A stretch of DNA of 10,137 bases from Bacteroidales bacterium UBA5206 (GCA_002412705.1 DHVO01000198.1:1-10137), one strand, 5' to 3'; shown: positions 1 to 7,246, numbered from the stretch's first letter. Program-made: numbers and translations. Notes: generated from the letters alone by a model not told the origin.

Positions 1-914
1 ACACTGGCTTAAATGGAGCAGGGCTTATTGGCTACGTTGCCGTATTTTATATGATTGTGAATCCTGCAAAGTCGTTCTCGTCGGCTTACTTTAATATTTT
101 AAAGGGATTGGCCTCCGCCGACCGTATTGATGAGATTCTTAGTGCTGAGAATACCATTAAGAGCGGTTCTGGCGCTAAGTCTATTTCCGATTTACAGCAC
201 TCCATTGAGTACCGTAACGTAAGCTTTAAGTATAAAGAGGAGTATGTACTAAAGAACATCAATTTAACTATCCCTCGGGGTAAATCGGTGGCGTTAGTTG
301 GTCAATCGGGTTCGGGAAAGAGCACCTTTGTTGATTTATTACCCCGCTTTTACGATGTTATGGAGGGGGAGATACTTATTGATGGTATCAACATTAAGGA
401 GTACGATTTAAAGCAGCTACGCTCAATAATGGGGAACGTGAACCAAGACCCAATTCTTTTTAACGATAACTTCTTTAACAATATTTCGTTTGGCGTTCTT
501 GGCTCAACAGAGGAGCAAGTTATTACTGCAGCAAAAATTGCCAACGCTCACGATTTTATTACTGCCACTCCAAATGGTTACTATAGTAACATAGGTGATA
601 GGGGAAGTAAGTTGTCGGGTGGACAAAGACAAAGGGTGTCCATTGCCCGCGCAATTCTTAAGAATCCTCCCGTTATGATTCTTGATGAGGCCACATCGGC
701 TCTCGATACCGAGTCGGAGCGCCTTGTTCAGGATGCAATTGAGAAGCTTATGAAGAACCGTACATCAATTGTTATTGCTCACCGCTTATCTACCATTCGT
801 AATGCCGATATGATTTGTGTGTTGCACGAGGGGGAGATTGTTGAAACTGGAAAGCACGATGAACTTTTAGCTAAAGGTGGTTACTATGCCAAACTGCATA
901 GTTTACAAGCATAA
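1..914 (+). CDS. ABC exporter, MsbA/lipid-exporter type, C-terminal part (5' end outside window)
   Basis: This is a fused membrane/ATPase ABC exporter subunit cut by the left edge. The frame is open from base 3, so the internal ATG at 51 is not the real start. The visible 303 residues begin in the last transmembrane helix and the linker (A-D-R-I-D-E-I-L, the usual junction). They continue into a complete nucleotide-binding domain: Walker A GQSGSGKST (300-326), Q-loop NQDPILFND, signature LSGGQRQR (from 612), Walker B VMILDEAT (672-695) and H-loop AHRLSTI. All catalytic residues are intact, so the protein should hydrolyse ATP. The family exports lipids, lipid A precursors, peptides or drugs across the inner membrane as dimers. 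The substrate cannot be told from this half. It ends 26 bases before a strong terminator, with no downstream partner on this strand. Confidence 0.93.
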   Translation, partial: TGLNGAGLIGYVAVFYMIVNPAKSFSSAYFNILKGLASADRIDEILSAENTIKSGSGAKSISDLQHSIEYRNVSFKYKEEYVLKNINLTIPRGKSVALVGQSGSGKSTFVDLLPRFYDVMEGEILIDGINIKEYDLKQLRSIMGNVNQDPILFNDNFFNNISFGVLGSTEEQVITAAKIANAHDFITATPNGYYSNIGDRGSKLSGGQRQRVSIARAILKNPPVMILDEATSALDTESERLVQDAIEKLMKNRTSIVIAHRLSTIRNADMICVLHEGEIVETGKHDELLAKGGYYAKLHSLQA

Positions 915-935
915 CTCACCGTTAATACTTGAAAT

Positions 936-975
936 AAAAAAGGGCAGTCTCATGTTTTGAGACTGCCCTTTTTTT
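936..975. terminator. Bidirectional intrinsic terminator
   Basis: A perfect 12-bp stem (941-952 with 958-969) has a 5-base loop. An A-tract on the left (936-940) pairs with a T-tract on the right (969-975). It sits 21 bases after the ABC exporter stop. The A-tract reads as U's on the other strand, so it can also stop the converging transcript that ends at 1039. Confidence 0.9.
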
Positions 976-1038
976 ATGTTTATCGATGTTGCTTTAGTGG
1001 GTTTTGAGATAGAGTTGCAGTTGCACTATTGTTTAAAC

Positions 1039-1479
1039 TTAATCGGCTTTTAGTCCAAACATAATGGCTACACAACCACTTGCCAAATCGTCACTCTCTC
1101 CTTCAGAACTTTTTACTTTTACCAGAACAATAAGCTGCTGGGTCGATTCTACCTTAAAATCCCAACTTGTAGCGTAATTCCTACTGGCATTGGTGTAAAG
1201 GAGCTTCCTATCAACATCAAGTACTTGAAACTCTATTGGTGGAAGCGATTCTGAACCACAAATGGAAATTCTATACTCTTGTCCAGCGTAAAACGTTTTA
1301 AAAAGCTCTGCATCCTCACCTTCGGTAAGAATTGCAGCGTTGTAGTTACCATCGTGTATATATGGAGCAAGCTCAAGCTTGCAAACCTTTTTGGCAAAGT
1401 TCTTACACTGCGCCTTTCCAGTTAATGGGATGGCCGCCAGCAGAATACCTACAAAAGCAACGTAAGCCAGTGATTTCAT
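1039..1479 (-). CDS. Secreted protein of unknown function (Bacteroidota type)
   Basis: 146 residues. The N-terminus is a clear Sec signal peptide: basic start, hydrophobic stretch about residues 5-19, and a likely type I cleavage site around G21-K-A-Q24. The residues before Cys25 (K-A-Q) do not form a lipobox, so a soluble periplasmic or secreted form is more likely than a lipoprotein. The mature part has four cysteines (25, 33, 74, 136), which could form two disulfides. It looks beta-rich, with the stretches AGQEYRISIC, PIEFQVLD, TSWDFKVESTQQLIVLVKV and SGCVAIMFG. This resembles a small beta-sandwich or adhesion-like fold, but that is inference. I recognise the pattern as a recurrent Bacteroidota hypothetical family without a known role. 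It starts 14 bases after the upstream lipoprotein gene ends and is probably co-transcribed with it. Confidence 0.8.
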   Translation of the reverse strand: MKSLAYVAFVGILLAAIPLTGKAQCKNFAKKVCKLELAPYIHDGNYNAAILTEGEDAELFKTFYAGQEYRISICGSESLPPIEFQVLDVDRKLLYTNASRNYATSWDFKVESTQQLIVLVKVKSSEGESDDLASGCVAIMFGLKAD

Positions 1480-1493
1480 ATTGGTCGGTTGAT

Positions 1494-2417
1494 TTACATT
1501 GTATATTTTGTACGAATTTCCTTAATCTTTGTTTTCAAATTATTAAAAACATCTGGGCTAACAGATACAACATTCTTGGAGCGCAATGTTGTAACAGACT
1601 CTCCTTCACGCGATACCGATTCAACTTCCGACACAGAAATTTGTACATCTTTATAAATTTTATCTAGAGCGTAGATATCAATTAAAACATCCTTTACATC
1701 TGGGTTAGATTTATGCTGCTCCAGCAAATTTATAACGGTTCCCAACGATAATTTCTGGTCAATAATGCGCTCAACCAATTCATTGTCGGCCTTGTGCACA
1801 TCCTCAATTAGGCTAGTTGCAATGTACAGCCCCTCAATCCATCCTCCAACAAGGATAATAGCACCAACTGCAACTCTGTCGTTCTCCTCAAGTATTGAGT
1901 TGGTGTTTAGGAATGTTTCAGATATAATGTCCATAATAACCTCACGGTTATTCACATTCTCCTCTAGGCGTTGAATAACAGAGTTGTCAATGGCATTTAG
2001 AATACCCAGCCCTTCGGCAACTTTTTTAGAGGCCGACATGTACTTAATTGACGCTTGGGTTTGATCGAACATGCTGGCGTAGCTCAAATCGGTACTGTAA
2101 ATACCTAGGTTTAGCGCCATGCTTTTGTTGGTGTTGTAACGGGAGATGTTCTCTACAGGATTTAAAATCTCTTCGTTATAAACAGCGCCAGATCTTTTCA
2201 GGATTAGGGCCGTTTCTAATGGGGACGGTAATGAGTAAAATATTTGCTTTGCTGTTTGTACTCCATATACAGCATTGCTATCGCTAATAACCTCATCGGC
2301 ATCAACTCTAACTCGTTCGTTGTTTCCTTTATCTGAGGCACAGCTCATAATTGCCACTGCCGTAACAACTACTGCGCTATATATCTTTAACGTCCTCTTT
2401 GCTGACCCGATTTCCAT
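1494..2417 (-). CDS. Putative lipoprotein, alpha-helical, unknown function
   Basis: 307 residues. A basic N-terminus and hydrophobic stretch (about residues 11-24) are followed by I-M-S-C26, an acceptable lipobox, so the protein is probably lipidated at Cys26 and membrane-attached in the envelope. The rest looks mostly helical. Conspicuous motifs are YSLPSP (61-66), an A-L-N-L-G-I-Y-S-T-D-L-S-Y block (101-113), and GGWIEGLY (191-198), which includes a small hydrophobic patch (about 182-192) that is not long enough to call a membrane helix. I recognise this as a conserved hypothetical family of Bacteroidota, but no enzyme motif or binding site is visible. It is the first gene of a likely two-gene unit with the secreted 146-aa protein. 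No convincing TTTG/TAnnTTTG promoter was found upstream. Confidence 0.82.
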   Translation of the reverse strand: MEIGSAKRTLKIYSAVVVTAVAIMSCASDKGNNERVRVDADEVISDSNAVYGVQTAKQIFYSLPSPLETALILKRSGAVYNEEILNPVENISRYNTNKSMALNLGIYSTDLSYASMFDQTQASIKYMSASKKVAEGLGILNAIDNSVIQRLEENVNNREVIMDIISETFLNTNSILEENDRVAVGAIILVGGWIEGLYIATSLIEDVHKADNELVERIIDQKLSLGTVINLLEQHKSNPDVKDVLIDIYALDKIYKDVQISVSEVESVSREGESVTTLRSKNVVSVSPDVFNNLKTKIKEIRTKYTM

Positions 2418-2608
2418 AATCGAAGAAATATTAGGTAATTATGATACAATTCGGTTTTGATTAGTAAAATTAGCATTTTTTTACTTCGTAACCATTTTTT
2501 TGCCTAATAATTGGCAATTGGTTATACAATAAAAGGAATGCCTTTGCAATTTTATTACAAAACTATTTGCCAACACTTTACGTGATAGGAATAAATTAGT
2601 TCTATTGT

Positions 2609-2616
2609 TACCTTTG
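2609..2616 (+). promoter_or_regulatory. Bacteroidota -7 element for the HEAT-like gene
   Basis: The octamer TAccTTTG matches the Bacteroidota -7 consensus TAnnTTTG exactly. No TTTG lies about 20 bp upstream; the nearest, at 2566-2569, is too far. The expected transcription start near 2621-2623 lies upstream of the ATG at 2638 but downstream of the TTG at 2605, which argues against the longer reading. Confidence 0.5.
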
Positions 2617-2637
2617 CCTTTGATAAAATGCGAAAAT

Positions 2638-3174
2638 ATGGAGACCAACGCCGATAAATTGAGAAGACAGAACTCTATTATACAGGGAATAAAACAGAGT
2701 TCTGATGAGTCGCTAATTCTGATGCTTGAAGAATTTCGTGAGAGTGGTGAATCTTTTATTATCCCTGCAATTATAGAACAGCTTTTTGCCAATAGAACAG
2801 AGAAGTTTACTCTTGAGGCCATTTCATTCCTTGCCGATCTTAAAGAGCAATCCTGTGTTCCCATGCTAATAGGAGGCATTGAGACCTTTAGAAACAATCC
2901 GGATATTAGCAACCTAGTCTCGGTTTGCTGGCAGTGCAGGCTTAGCTTTGTTGATGAGCTGCCCCTTTTCTTCGACCTTATTACTACTGCCGATTTCCAA
3001 ACTGCTTTTGAGGCTTTTACTGTTATTGAGAATGCTGCGGAAGATTTAACTAGCGATAGCCTTTCTCATTGGATAAACTTTACAAAAGACGCTGTTAGTA
3101 AGGCCAGCCAAGAAAGAGTTGGTTTGCTTAATGAGGTTCTTTTTGTTTTAGAAGATTTTAAGAGTAGGGCATAG
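2638..3174 (+). CDS. HEAT-repeat-like protein of unknown function
   Basis: 178 residues from the ATG at 2638. The frame stays open back to a TTG at 2605, but that codon lies before the predicted transcription start, so the ATG is preferred. There is no signal peptide or membrane segment, so it should be cytoplasmic. The sequence is a run of paired amphipathic helices (for example SLILMLEEFRESG, FIIPAIIEQLF, TLEAISFLADL, SCVPMLIGGIETF), giving a small alpha-solenoid of the HEAT/ARM kind, usually a protein-binding scaffold. Family-like landmarks are V-C-W-Q-C (96-100) and E-A-F-T-V-I-E-N (125-132). I recognise the pattern as a conserved Bacteroidota hypothetical. It is a single-gene unit, divergent from the lipoprotein gene and closed by a terminator. 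Partner and role are unknown. Confidence 0.82.
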   Translation: METNADKLRRQNSIIQGIKQSSDESLILMLEEFRESGESFIIPAIIEQLFANRTEKFTLEAISFLADLKEQSCVPMLIGGIETFRNNPDISNLVSVCWQCRLSFVDELPLFFDLITTADFQTAFEAFTVIENAAEDLTSDSLSHWINFTKDAVSKASQERVGLLNEVLFVLEDFKSRA

Positions 3175-3199
3175 TAGAGTCTATGTTAACCGTATTACT

Positions 3200-3237
3200 A
3201 AAAAAGGGTGCCCAATATTAATTTGGACACCCTTTTT
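3200..3237. terminator. Bidirectional intrinsic terminator
   Basis: The stem 3201-3210 with 3228-3237 is perfect over 10 bp, including the A/T ends. It continues after one mismatch with 4 more pairs (3212-3215 with 3223-3226). The GC core GGGTG/CACCC is followed by T's on both strands. It lies 26 bases after the HEAT-like gene and 18 bases past the end of the dihydroorotate dehydrogenase-like gene, so it serves both converging transcripts. Confidence 0.9.
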
Positions 3238-3255
3238 GCTTTATTCTTTAGCAGA

Positions 3256-4233
3256 TTAATCGTGGCTTGAGTAGTACTTCATAAACTGGCTGCGTTCGTA
3301 AACGGCTGGATCTCCTATTTTACCATAGCTCATAGCGCCACGGAATTGGTCCACAGAGGTATAGCCCTTACTTTTCATCCAAGTTTCAATGTAGCTTAGC
3401 ATCTCTTTAAGGTATTCTGGCCCATTTTTGTACAGCGCAGAGCACACCTGAACAGTGTTAGCACCAGCTAGAAGTAGCTTTACGGCAGCTTCGCCATTGT
3501 GTACGCCTGTTGATGCAGATATGTTGATGTTTTTTACCTTTTCGGCAGCCATTCCTACCCAACGTAGGGTGTTTCTCAAATCCGATGGGTTACTAAACAC
3601 TTCGGCAGAAACCACGCGCATTTTCTCAATGTCGAAATCGGGCTCAAAGAAGCGATTGAATAGAACTACTCCTTCAACCTTTCTGTACCAAAGCTGCTCA
3701 ACAATACGAAGAGGGTTGGTGAAATGTGCGCCCAGTTTAAATGCAACGGGAATTGTAACCACTTTCTTTAGCTTTTCGGCCAGTACGTAGTACAGCTCCT
3801 CGTAGCTTTCTGTGGTTTTTTGTGGATCGTTGGGAAGAATAAATACGTTCACTTCAATGGCATCGGCGCCTGCCTCCTGTATTTTGGCCGCAAAATCGAT
3901 CCATTGTGATGCCGACATGCAGTTGATGCTAGCTATAACAGGAATAGAAACGGCTTTTTTTGCCTCACTGATAAGAGTTAGGTAGTTCTCCACATTATTG
4001 GAGGTAACATATGCCTTAAGGTAATCCATTGCCTCTGGATAATCGCTCGATACCGCTAACGACCCGGCTTCGTGCAGAATCTGCTCCTCAAAAAGAGATT
4101 TTAATACCACTGCTCCAGCTCCTGCGGCTTCGGCTTTTTTTACTCTTTCTACAGAAGATGTTAGCCCTGAACTGCTGATAATTAAAGGGTTTTTTAGTTT
4201 TAACCCTAGGTAGGTTGTTTCGAGATTTGCCAT
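3256..4233 (-). CDS. Dihydroorotate dehydrogenase-like flavoprotein
   Basis: 325 residues from the ATG at 4233. The frame is open to 4320, but a start there would overlap yggS by 44 bases, and family homology begins at M-A-N-L-E-T-T-Y-L-G-L. It is a class 1-type DHODH TIM barrel: N-terminal LKNPLIISSSGLT (13-25), substrate/FMN loop around N129-V-F-I-L-P-N135, conserved FMN lysine K166 (VAFKLG), and the phosphate-binding end STGVHNGEAAVKLLLAGA (241-258). True class 1A enzymes carry N-L-S-C-P-N, with Cys as catalytic base. Here the loop reads N-V-F-I-L-P-N, so the base is missing. It is therefore probably a flavin oxidoreductase of the DHODH-like branch rather than pyrD, and its substrate is unknown. 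It lies 43 bases behind yggS, probably in one operon, and ends at a good terminator. Confidence 0.88.
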   Translation of the reverse strand: MANLETTYLGLKLKNPLIISSSGLTSSVERVKKAEAAGAGAVVLKSLFEEQILHEAGSLAVSSDYPEAMDYLKAYVTSNNVENYLTLISEAKKAVSIPVIASINCMSASQWIDFAAKIQEAGADAIEVNVFILPNDPQKTTESYEELYYVLAEKLKKVVTIPVAFKLGAHFTNPLRIVEQLWYRKVEGVVLFNRFFEPDFDIEKMRVVSAEVFSNPSDLRNTLRWVGMAAEKVKNINISASTGVHNGEAAVKLLLAGANTVQVCSALYKNGPEYLKEMLSYIETWMKSKGYTSVDQFRGAMSYGKIGDPAVYERSQFMKYYSSHD

Positions 4234-4271
4234 TGTAATGCGTTTTGGTATGAAACGGACTGAAAAATAAG

Positions 4272-4279
4272 CAAAATTA
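4272..4279 (-). promoter_or_regulatory. Possible internal -7 element overlapping the yggS stop codon
   Basis: On the minus strand the yggS stop TAA begins TAatTTTG, an exact TAnnTTTG match. The closest upstream TTTG is 23 bp away, longer than the usual 19-21. It could give the downstream dihydroorotate dehydrogenase-like gene a weak promoter of its own with a leader of about 30 bases. A chance match is quite possible. Confidence 0.3.
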
Positions 4280-4954
4280 GTTCGAGTTGTAAGCTCTGTG
4301 TCCAAAAATACTGCTTCCAACCCTAATCATTGTACTTCCTTCTTCTATTGCTATGGCGTAATCGCCTGACATTCCCATTGATATATGCCTAAAGCTGTCG
4401 GTGTTGGGGAAGTAACTATTTTTAAGGTTTGTAAATATCGTTTTAAGGCTCTTAAACTCTTTTCGTATTTGGTCCTCGTTATCGGTAAAGGTAGCCATTC
4501 CCATTACACCACAAACTCTTACATGGGTTAGCTGCTTATATTCTTCTGATTCTAGTAGCTCAGTAAGCTCTTCAACCGATAGCCCGAATTTTGTCTCCTC
4601 TTCGGCAATGTAAACCTGTAAAAGGCAATCTATTACCCTATTTGCTTTTACTGCTTCCTTATTTATGGCTACTAGCAGCTTAAGGCTATCAACGGAATGG
4701 ATAAGTGTTACAAAAGGGGCAATGTACTTAATCTTATTTGATTGTAAGTGACCCACGAGATGCCACTGGATATCCTTTGGCATTGCTTCTTGCTTGGAAA
4801 CCATTTCTTGAACCTTATTCTCGCCAAATACGCGCTGTCCGGCATTGTAGGCCTCCATTATTTGGTCAACAGGGTGCGTTTTTGATATTGCTACCAGCGT
4901 TACTTGGCTGGGAACGTGTTGCTTTACTTTGTTAAGGTTGTCGGAAACGCTCAT
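4277..4954 (-). CDS. yggS: YggS/PLPBP family pyridoxal-phosphate-binding protein
   Basis: 225 residues, full length for the family. It is a single-domain alanine-racemase-like TIM barrel that binds pyridoxal 5'-phosphate without known catalysis and buffers PLP and amino-acid homeostasis in the cytoplasm. The PLP lysine is K25 in A-I-S-K-T-H. Other family marks are F-G-E-N-K-V-Q-E (43-50), W-H-L-V-G-H-L-Q-S-N-K (64-74), H-S-V-D-S (86-90), K-F-G-L, and the C-terminal phosphate-binding end S-M-G-M-S-G-D followed by GSTMIRVGSSIFG. The usual S-x-D reads S-G-D, a minor change. It has its own strong promoter and leads a probable two-gene unit with the dihydroorotate dehydrogenase-like flavoprotein. 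Confidence 0.95.
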   Translation of the reverse strand: MSVSDNLNKVKQHVPSQVTLVAISKTHPVDQIMEAYNAGQRVFGENKVQEMVSKQEAMPKDIQWHLVGHLQSNKIKYIAPFVTLIHSVDSLKLLVAINKEAVKANRVIDCLLQVYIAEEETKFGLSVEELTELLESEEYKQLTHVRVCGVMGMATFTDNEDQIRKEFKSLKTIFTNLKNSYFPNTDSFRHISMGMSGDYAIAIEEGSTMIRVGSSIFGHRAYNSN

Positions 4955-4969
4955 CTCTTTTTTTGTTTA

Positions 4970-5001
4970 CAAATTTAACGGTGATTAGCCACGATGCCAA
5001 C
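4970..5001 (-). promoter_or_regulatory. Bacteroidota promoter for yggS
   Basis: On the minus strand a GTTG (-33, 4998-5001) is followed after 20 bp by TAaaTTTG (-7, 4970-4977), an exact match to TAnnTTTG. The predicted start near 4963-4965 leaves a leader of only about 10 bases before the ATG at 4954. No Shine-Dalgarno sequence is present. Confidence 0.65.
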
Positions 5002-5059
5002 TTTTGCGCTAGTTTTTAAGCATAAGAAGTTGGATTTACTAGTACGAGTAGGCCTATAG

Positions 5060-5099
5060 AAAAAAGCCGCTACTGGTAACTATTCCAGTAACGGCTTTT
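5060..5099 (-). terminator. Intrinsic terminator of htpG
   Basis: The hairpin has an 8-bp outer stem (5062-5069 with 5092-5099), one mismatch, then a 6-bp inner stem (5071-5076 with 5085-5090) and an 8-base loop. On the minus strand it runs into six U's (5060-5065). It lies 23 bases past the htpG stop and separates htpG from the yggS unit. Confidence 0.88.
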
Positions 5100-5122
5100 G
5101 AGCATATTTGTTGAGTTGCAGA

Positions 5123-7174
5123 TTACGGTTTAATTAGCTCAACGCTGCGCTTTACAAATCGGCTTAGGTCTTCACCTTTAAGCATATTGTTTGCAAGTAG
5201 TGCCAAATCAACAAGTTGCTTAACAAGTTTGTAATCTTTACCAAACTCTTTTAGTAGAGATGAGCGCTTAGAGTCAATCTCATCCAGCTTCTTCTCTAGG
5301 TCTGCGCGCTCGTCTTTATCGGCTAGTGCAATCTCCTCGTCCTTTTTGCCCTTTAGCTGCGCATCAAGTTCCTCAATGCGCTTTTTAAGCGGCTGCTCCT
5401 CATTGCTAATCTCGGCTAGGTTGTTGGAAAGAGCGCTGTTCTTCTGCTCAATTACCGACTTAACCAGTGGGTGCGATGCGTTAACCACAAGGTTTAAACT
5501 ATCGGGCATGCTGCCATAAATGTTACCCATTTGGCTCATTGCCGACATATCCTTCATACGGCGCATAAACTCGCTCTGGGTAATTACAACAGGCTGTGCA
5601 TTTTCGCCTAGCTCCTCAAAGCTAACCCAGTAGTGCTGCTTCTCGGGAAGAACGCCTTCAAATACAGAGCGAAGTTGCGATTGCTCTTCGGCTGCAATGG
5701 AAATTTCCTTTTTATCCTCTTTAACAATAAGCTTATCAACCACATCGGAGTCAACACGCACAAAGCGCGAATCCTTTAGCTTGCTCTCCATATGGTTAAT
5801 AAAGTGTGGATCAAGCTGGCCGTCCATTAGTAGCACATCGTAGCCCTTATCCTTGGCAGCCTCAATGTAGCTATACTGCTCCTCCTCGTTGGTTGTGTAT
5901 AGGTAAATAAGGGTTTTGTTCTTATCGGTTTGGCTATCCTTAATAAGGTTTTGGTACTCTTCAAGGGTAAAGTACTTACCCGATGTGCTCTTTAGTAGTG
6001 CAAACTTTTCGGCACGCTCATAGAACTTCTCATCGGTAATCATACCAAAGGTGATGAAGAGCTTAAGGTCGTCCCACTTCTTCTCAAACTGCGCACGGTC
6101 GTTTTTGAAGATGTCGTGTAGCCTATCGGCAACCTTTTTGGTGATGTGGCTCGATATCTTCTTAACATTACCATCGCTTTGCAGGTAGCTACGCGACACG
6201 TTAAGCGGAATATCTGGAGAGTCAATTACACCGTGAAGTAGGGTTAGGAACTCAGGAACAATGCCCTCAACAGAATCGGTAACGTAAACCTGATTGCAGT
6301 ATAGCTGTATCTTATTCTTCTGAATGTCGAAGTTCGATTTAATGCGAGGGAAGTACAGCACACCTGTTAGGTTAAAAGGGTAATCAACGTTTAGGTGAAT
6401 ATTGAACAAAGGTTCCTCGGCAACCGGATACAAATCACGATAGAACTTGGCATAGTCCTCATCGTTTAAATCGGCAGGTTTTCGGGTCCAAAGTGGGTTG
6501 GTATCATTAATGATTTTTGCCTTACCCGTTTCAACCTCTTTACCATCTTTCCACTCCTTTTCGGTACCAAAGGCAATAGGAATTGGAAGGAACTTGCAGT
6601 ACTTCTTAAGTAGGGTGTCAATACGGCTCTCCTCTAGGAACTCTTCGGAGTCATCGCTAATGTGAAGCACAATATCGGTACCTCTATCCTCGCGTGAAGC
6701 ATCCTCAATGGAAAACTCTGGGTTTCCATCGCACTCCCACTTAACAGCAGTAGCGCCATCGCGGAACGAACGGGTAATTACCTCTACCTTGTGGCTCACC
6801 ATAAACGATGAGTAGAAACCAAGACCAAAGTGGCCAATTATGCCATTTGCCTGATTCTTGTACTTCTCAACAAACTCCTCGGCTCCCGAAAAAGCAATCT
6901 GGTTAAGGTACTTGTCAATCTCCTCGGCGGTCATACCAATACCCCTATCGCTCACGGTAATGGTTTTTGCCTTTTTGTCAACGCTTACCTTAATGGTTAG
7001 GTCGCCAAGTTCGCCTTTAAATTCACCAACCGATGCCAGTGTCTTTAGCTTTTGGGTAGCATCAACTGCGTTGCTGATAATCTCACGAAGAAAAATCTCA
7101 TGATCAGAATAGAGAAACTTCTTGATTATGGGGAAGATATTCTCGGTTGTTACACCAATCTTTCCTTTTTGCAT
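5123..7174 (-). CDS. htpG: Hsp90-family molecular chaperone HtpG
   Basis: 683 residues. It is an ATP-dependent cytoplasmic dimeric chaperone. The N-terminal GHKL ATPase domain shows E31 and N35 in FLREIISNAVDA, D76-x-G-x-G in DRGIGM, the lid region around FSGAEEF, GHFGLGF (114-120) and G165-T-D. The middle domain has the catalytic arginine R328 in NVSRSYLQ. The C-terminal domain ends in LVDLALLANNMLKGEDLSRFVKRSVELI, the dimerisation helices. The protein is longer than E. coli HtpG (624). Much of the excess is a highly charged, heptad-like insert at about residues 577-646, between the N-A-S-H-P-L-V strand and the last helices. It has its own terminator. The leader carries a palindrome and TGGCAC elements instead of a TAnnTTTG promoter, which suggests stress-specific control (inference). 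Confidence 0.98.
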   Translation of the reverse strand: MQKGKIGVTTENIFPIIKKFLYSDHEIFLREIISNAVDATQKLKTLASVGEFKGELGDLTIKVSVDKKAKTITVSDRGIGMTAEEIDKYLNQIAFSGAEEFVEKYKNQANGIIGHFGLGFYSSFMVSHKVEVITRSFRDGATAVKWECDGNPEFSIEDASREDRGTDIVLHISDDSEEFLEESRIDTLLKKYCKFLPIPIAFGTEKEWKDGKEVETGKAKIINDTNPLWTRKPADLNDEDYAKFYRDLYPVAEEPLFNIHLNVDYPFNLTGVLYFPRIKSNFDIQKNKIQLYCNQVYVTDSVEGIVPEFLTLLHGVIDSPDIPLNVSRSYLQSDGNVKKISSHITKKVADRLHDIFKNDRAQFEKKWDDLKLFITFGMITDEKFYERAEKFALLKSTSGKYFTLEEYQNLIKDSQTDKNKTLIYLYTTNEEEQYSYIEAAKDKGYDVLLMDGQLDPHFINHMESKLKDSRFVRVDSDVVDKLIVKEDKKEISIAAEEQSQLRSVFEGVLPEKQHYWVSFEELGENAQPVVITQSEFMRRMKDMSAMSQMGNIYGSMPDSLNLVVNASHPLVKSVIEQKNSALSNNLAEISNEEQPLKKRIEELDAQLKGKKDEEIALADKDERADLEKKLDEIDSKRSSLLKEFGKDYKLVKQLVDLALLANNMLKGEDLSRFVKRSVELIKP

Positions 7175-7196
7175 AGTATAGTAGTTTTAGTGTTAG

Positions 7197-7232
7197 ACAT
7201 TTGCTGTGCCAAGCCAAACAAACCCAGTGCCA
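7197..7232 (-). promoter_or_regulatory. Candidate sigma-54-like promoter elements upstream of htpG
   Basis: Read on the minus strand, TGGCAC-N5-TTGTT (7232-7217) fits the sigma-54 consensus TGGCAC-N5-TTGCW except for one base, the C of the -12 GC. A second TGGCAC (7211-7206) follows 21 bp downstream with a poorer -12 half (ATGTC). No TAnnTTTG element exists between this point and the ATG. The imperfect -12 keeps confidence low. Confidence 0.35.
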
Positions 7233-7246
7233 CTATGGTGGTTTAG

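Noticed and set aside
51..53. ATG as the start of the ABC exporter
   Set aside because: The frame is open to the window edge with transmembrane-helix sequence upstream, so this Met is internal.
1332..1667. Open frame of 111 codons on the plus strand
   Set aside because: It spans two minus-strand genes with signal peptides and clear start contexts. The translation is Cys/Phe-rich without a domain.
2500..2520. Repeated AATTGG in the AT-rich 220-bp gap between the lipoprotein and HEAT-like genes
   Set aside because: It is two short AT-rich copies with no further unit, not enough for a regulatory or repeat call.
2481..2912. Open frame of 143 codons on the minus strand across the HEAT-like gene start
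   Set aside because: It is antisense to a better-supported gene, has no family resemblance or promoter, and its composition fits a shadow frame.
4234..4320. Extended N-terminus of the dihydroorotate dehydrogenase-like gene
   Set aside because: The extra 29 residues overlap the 3' end of yggS, and family homology begins at the ATG at 4233.
7230..7241. CCAC-TATG-GTGG inverted repeat in the htpG leader as an operator
   Set aside because: The arms are only 4 bases long and overlap the TGGCAC element. A chance match cannot be excluded.
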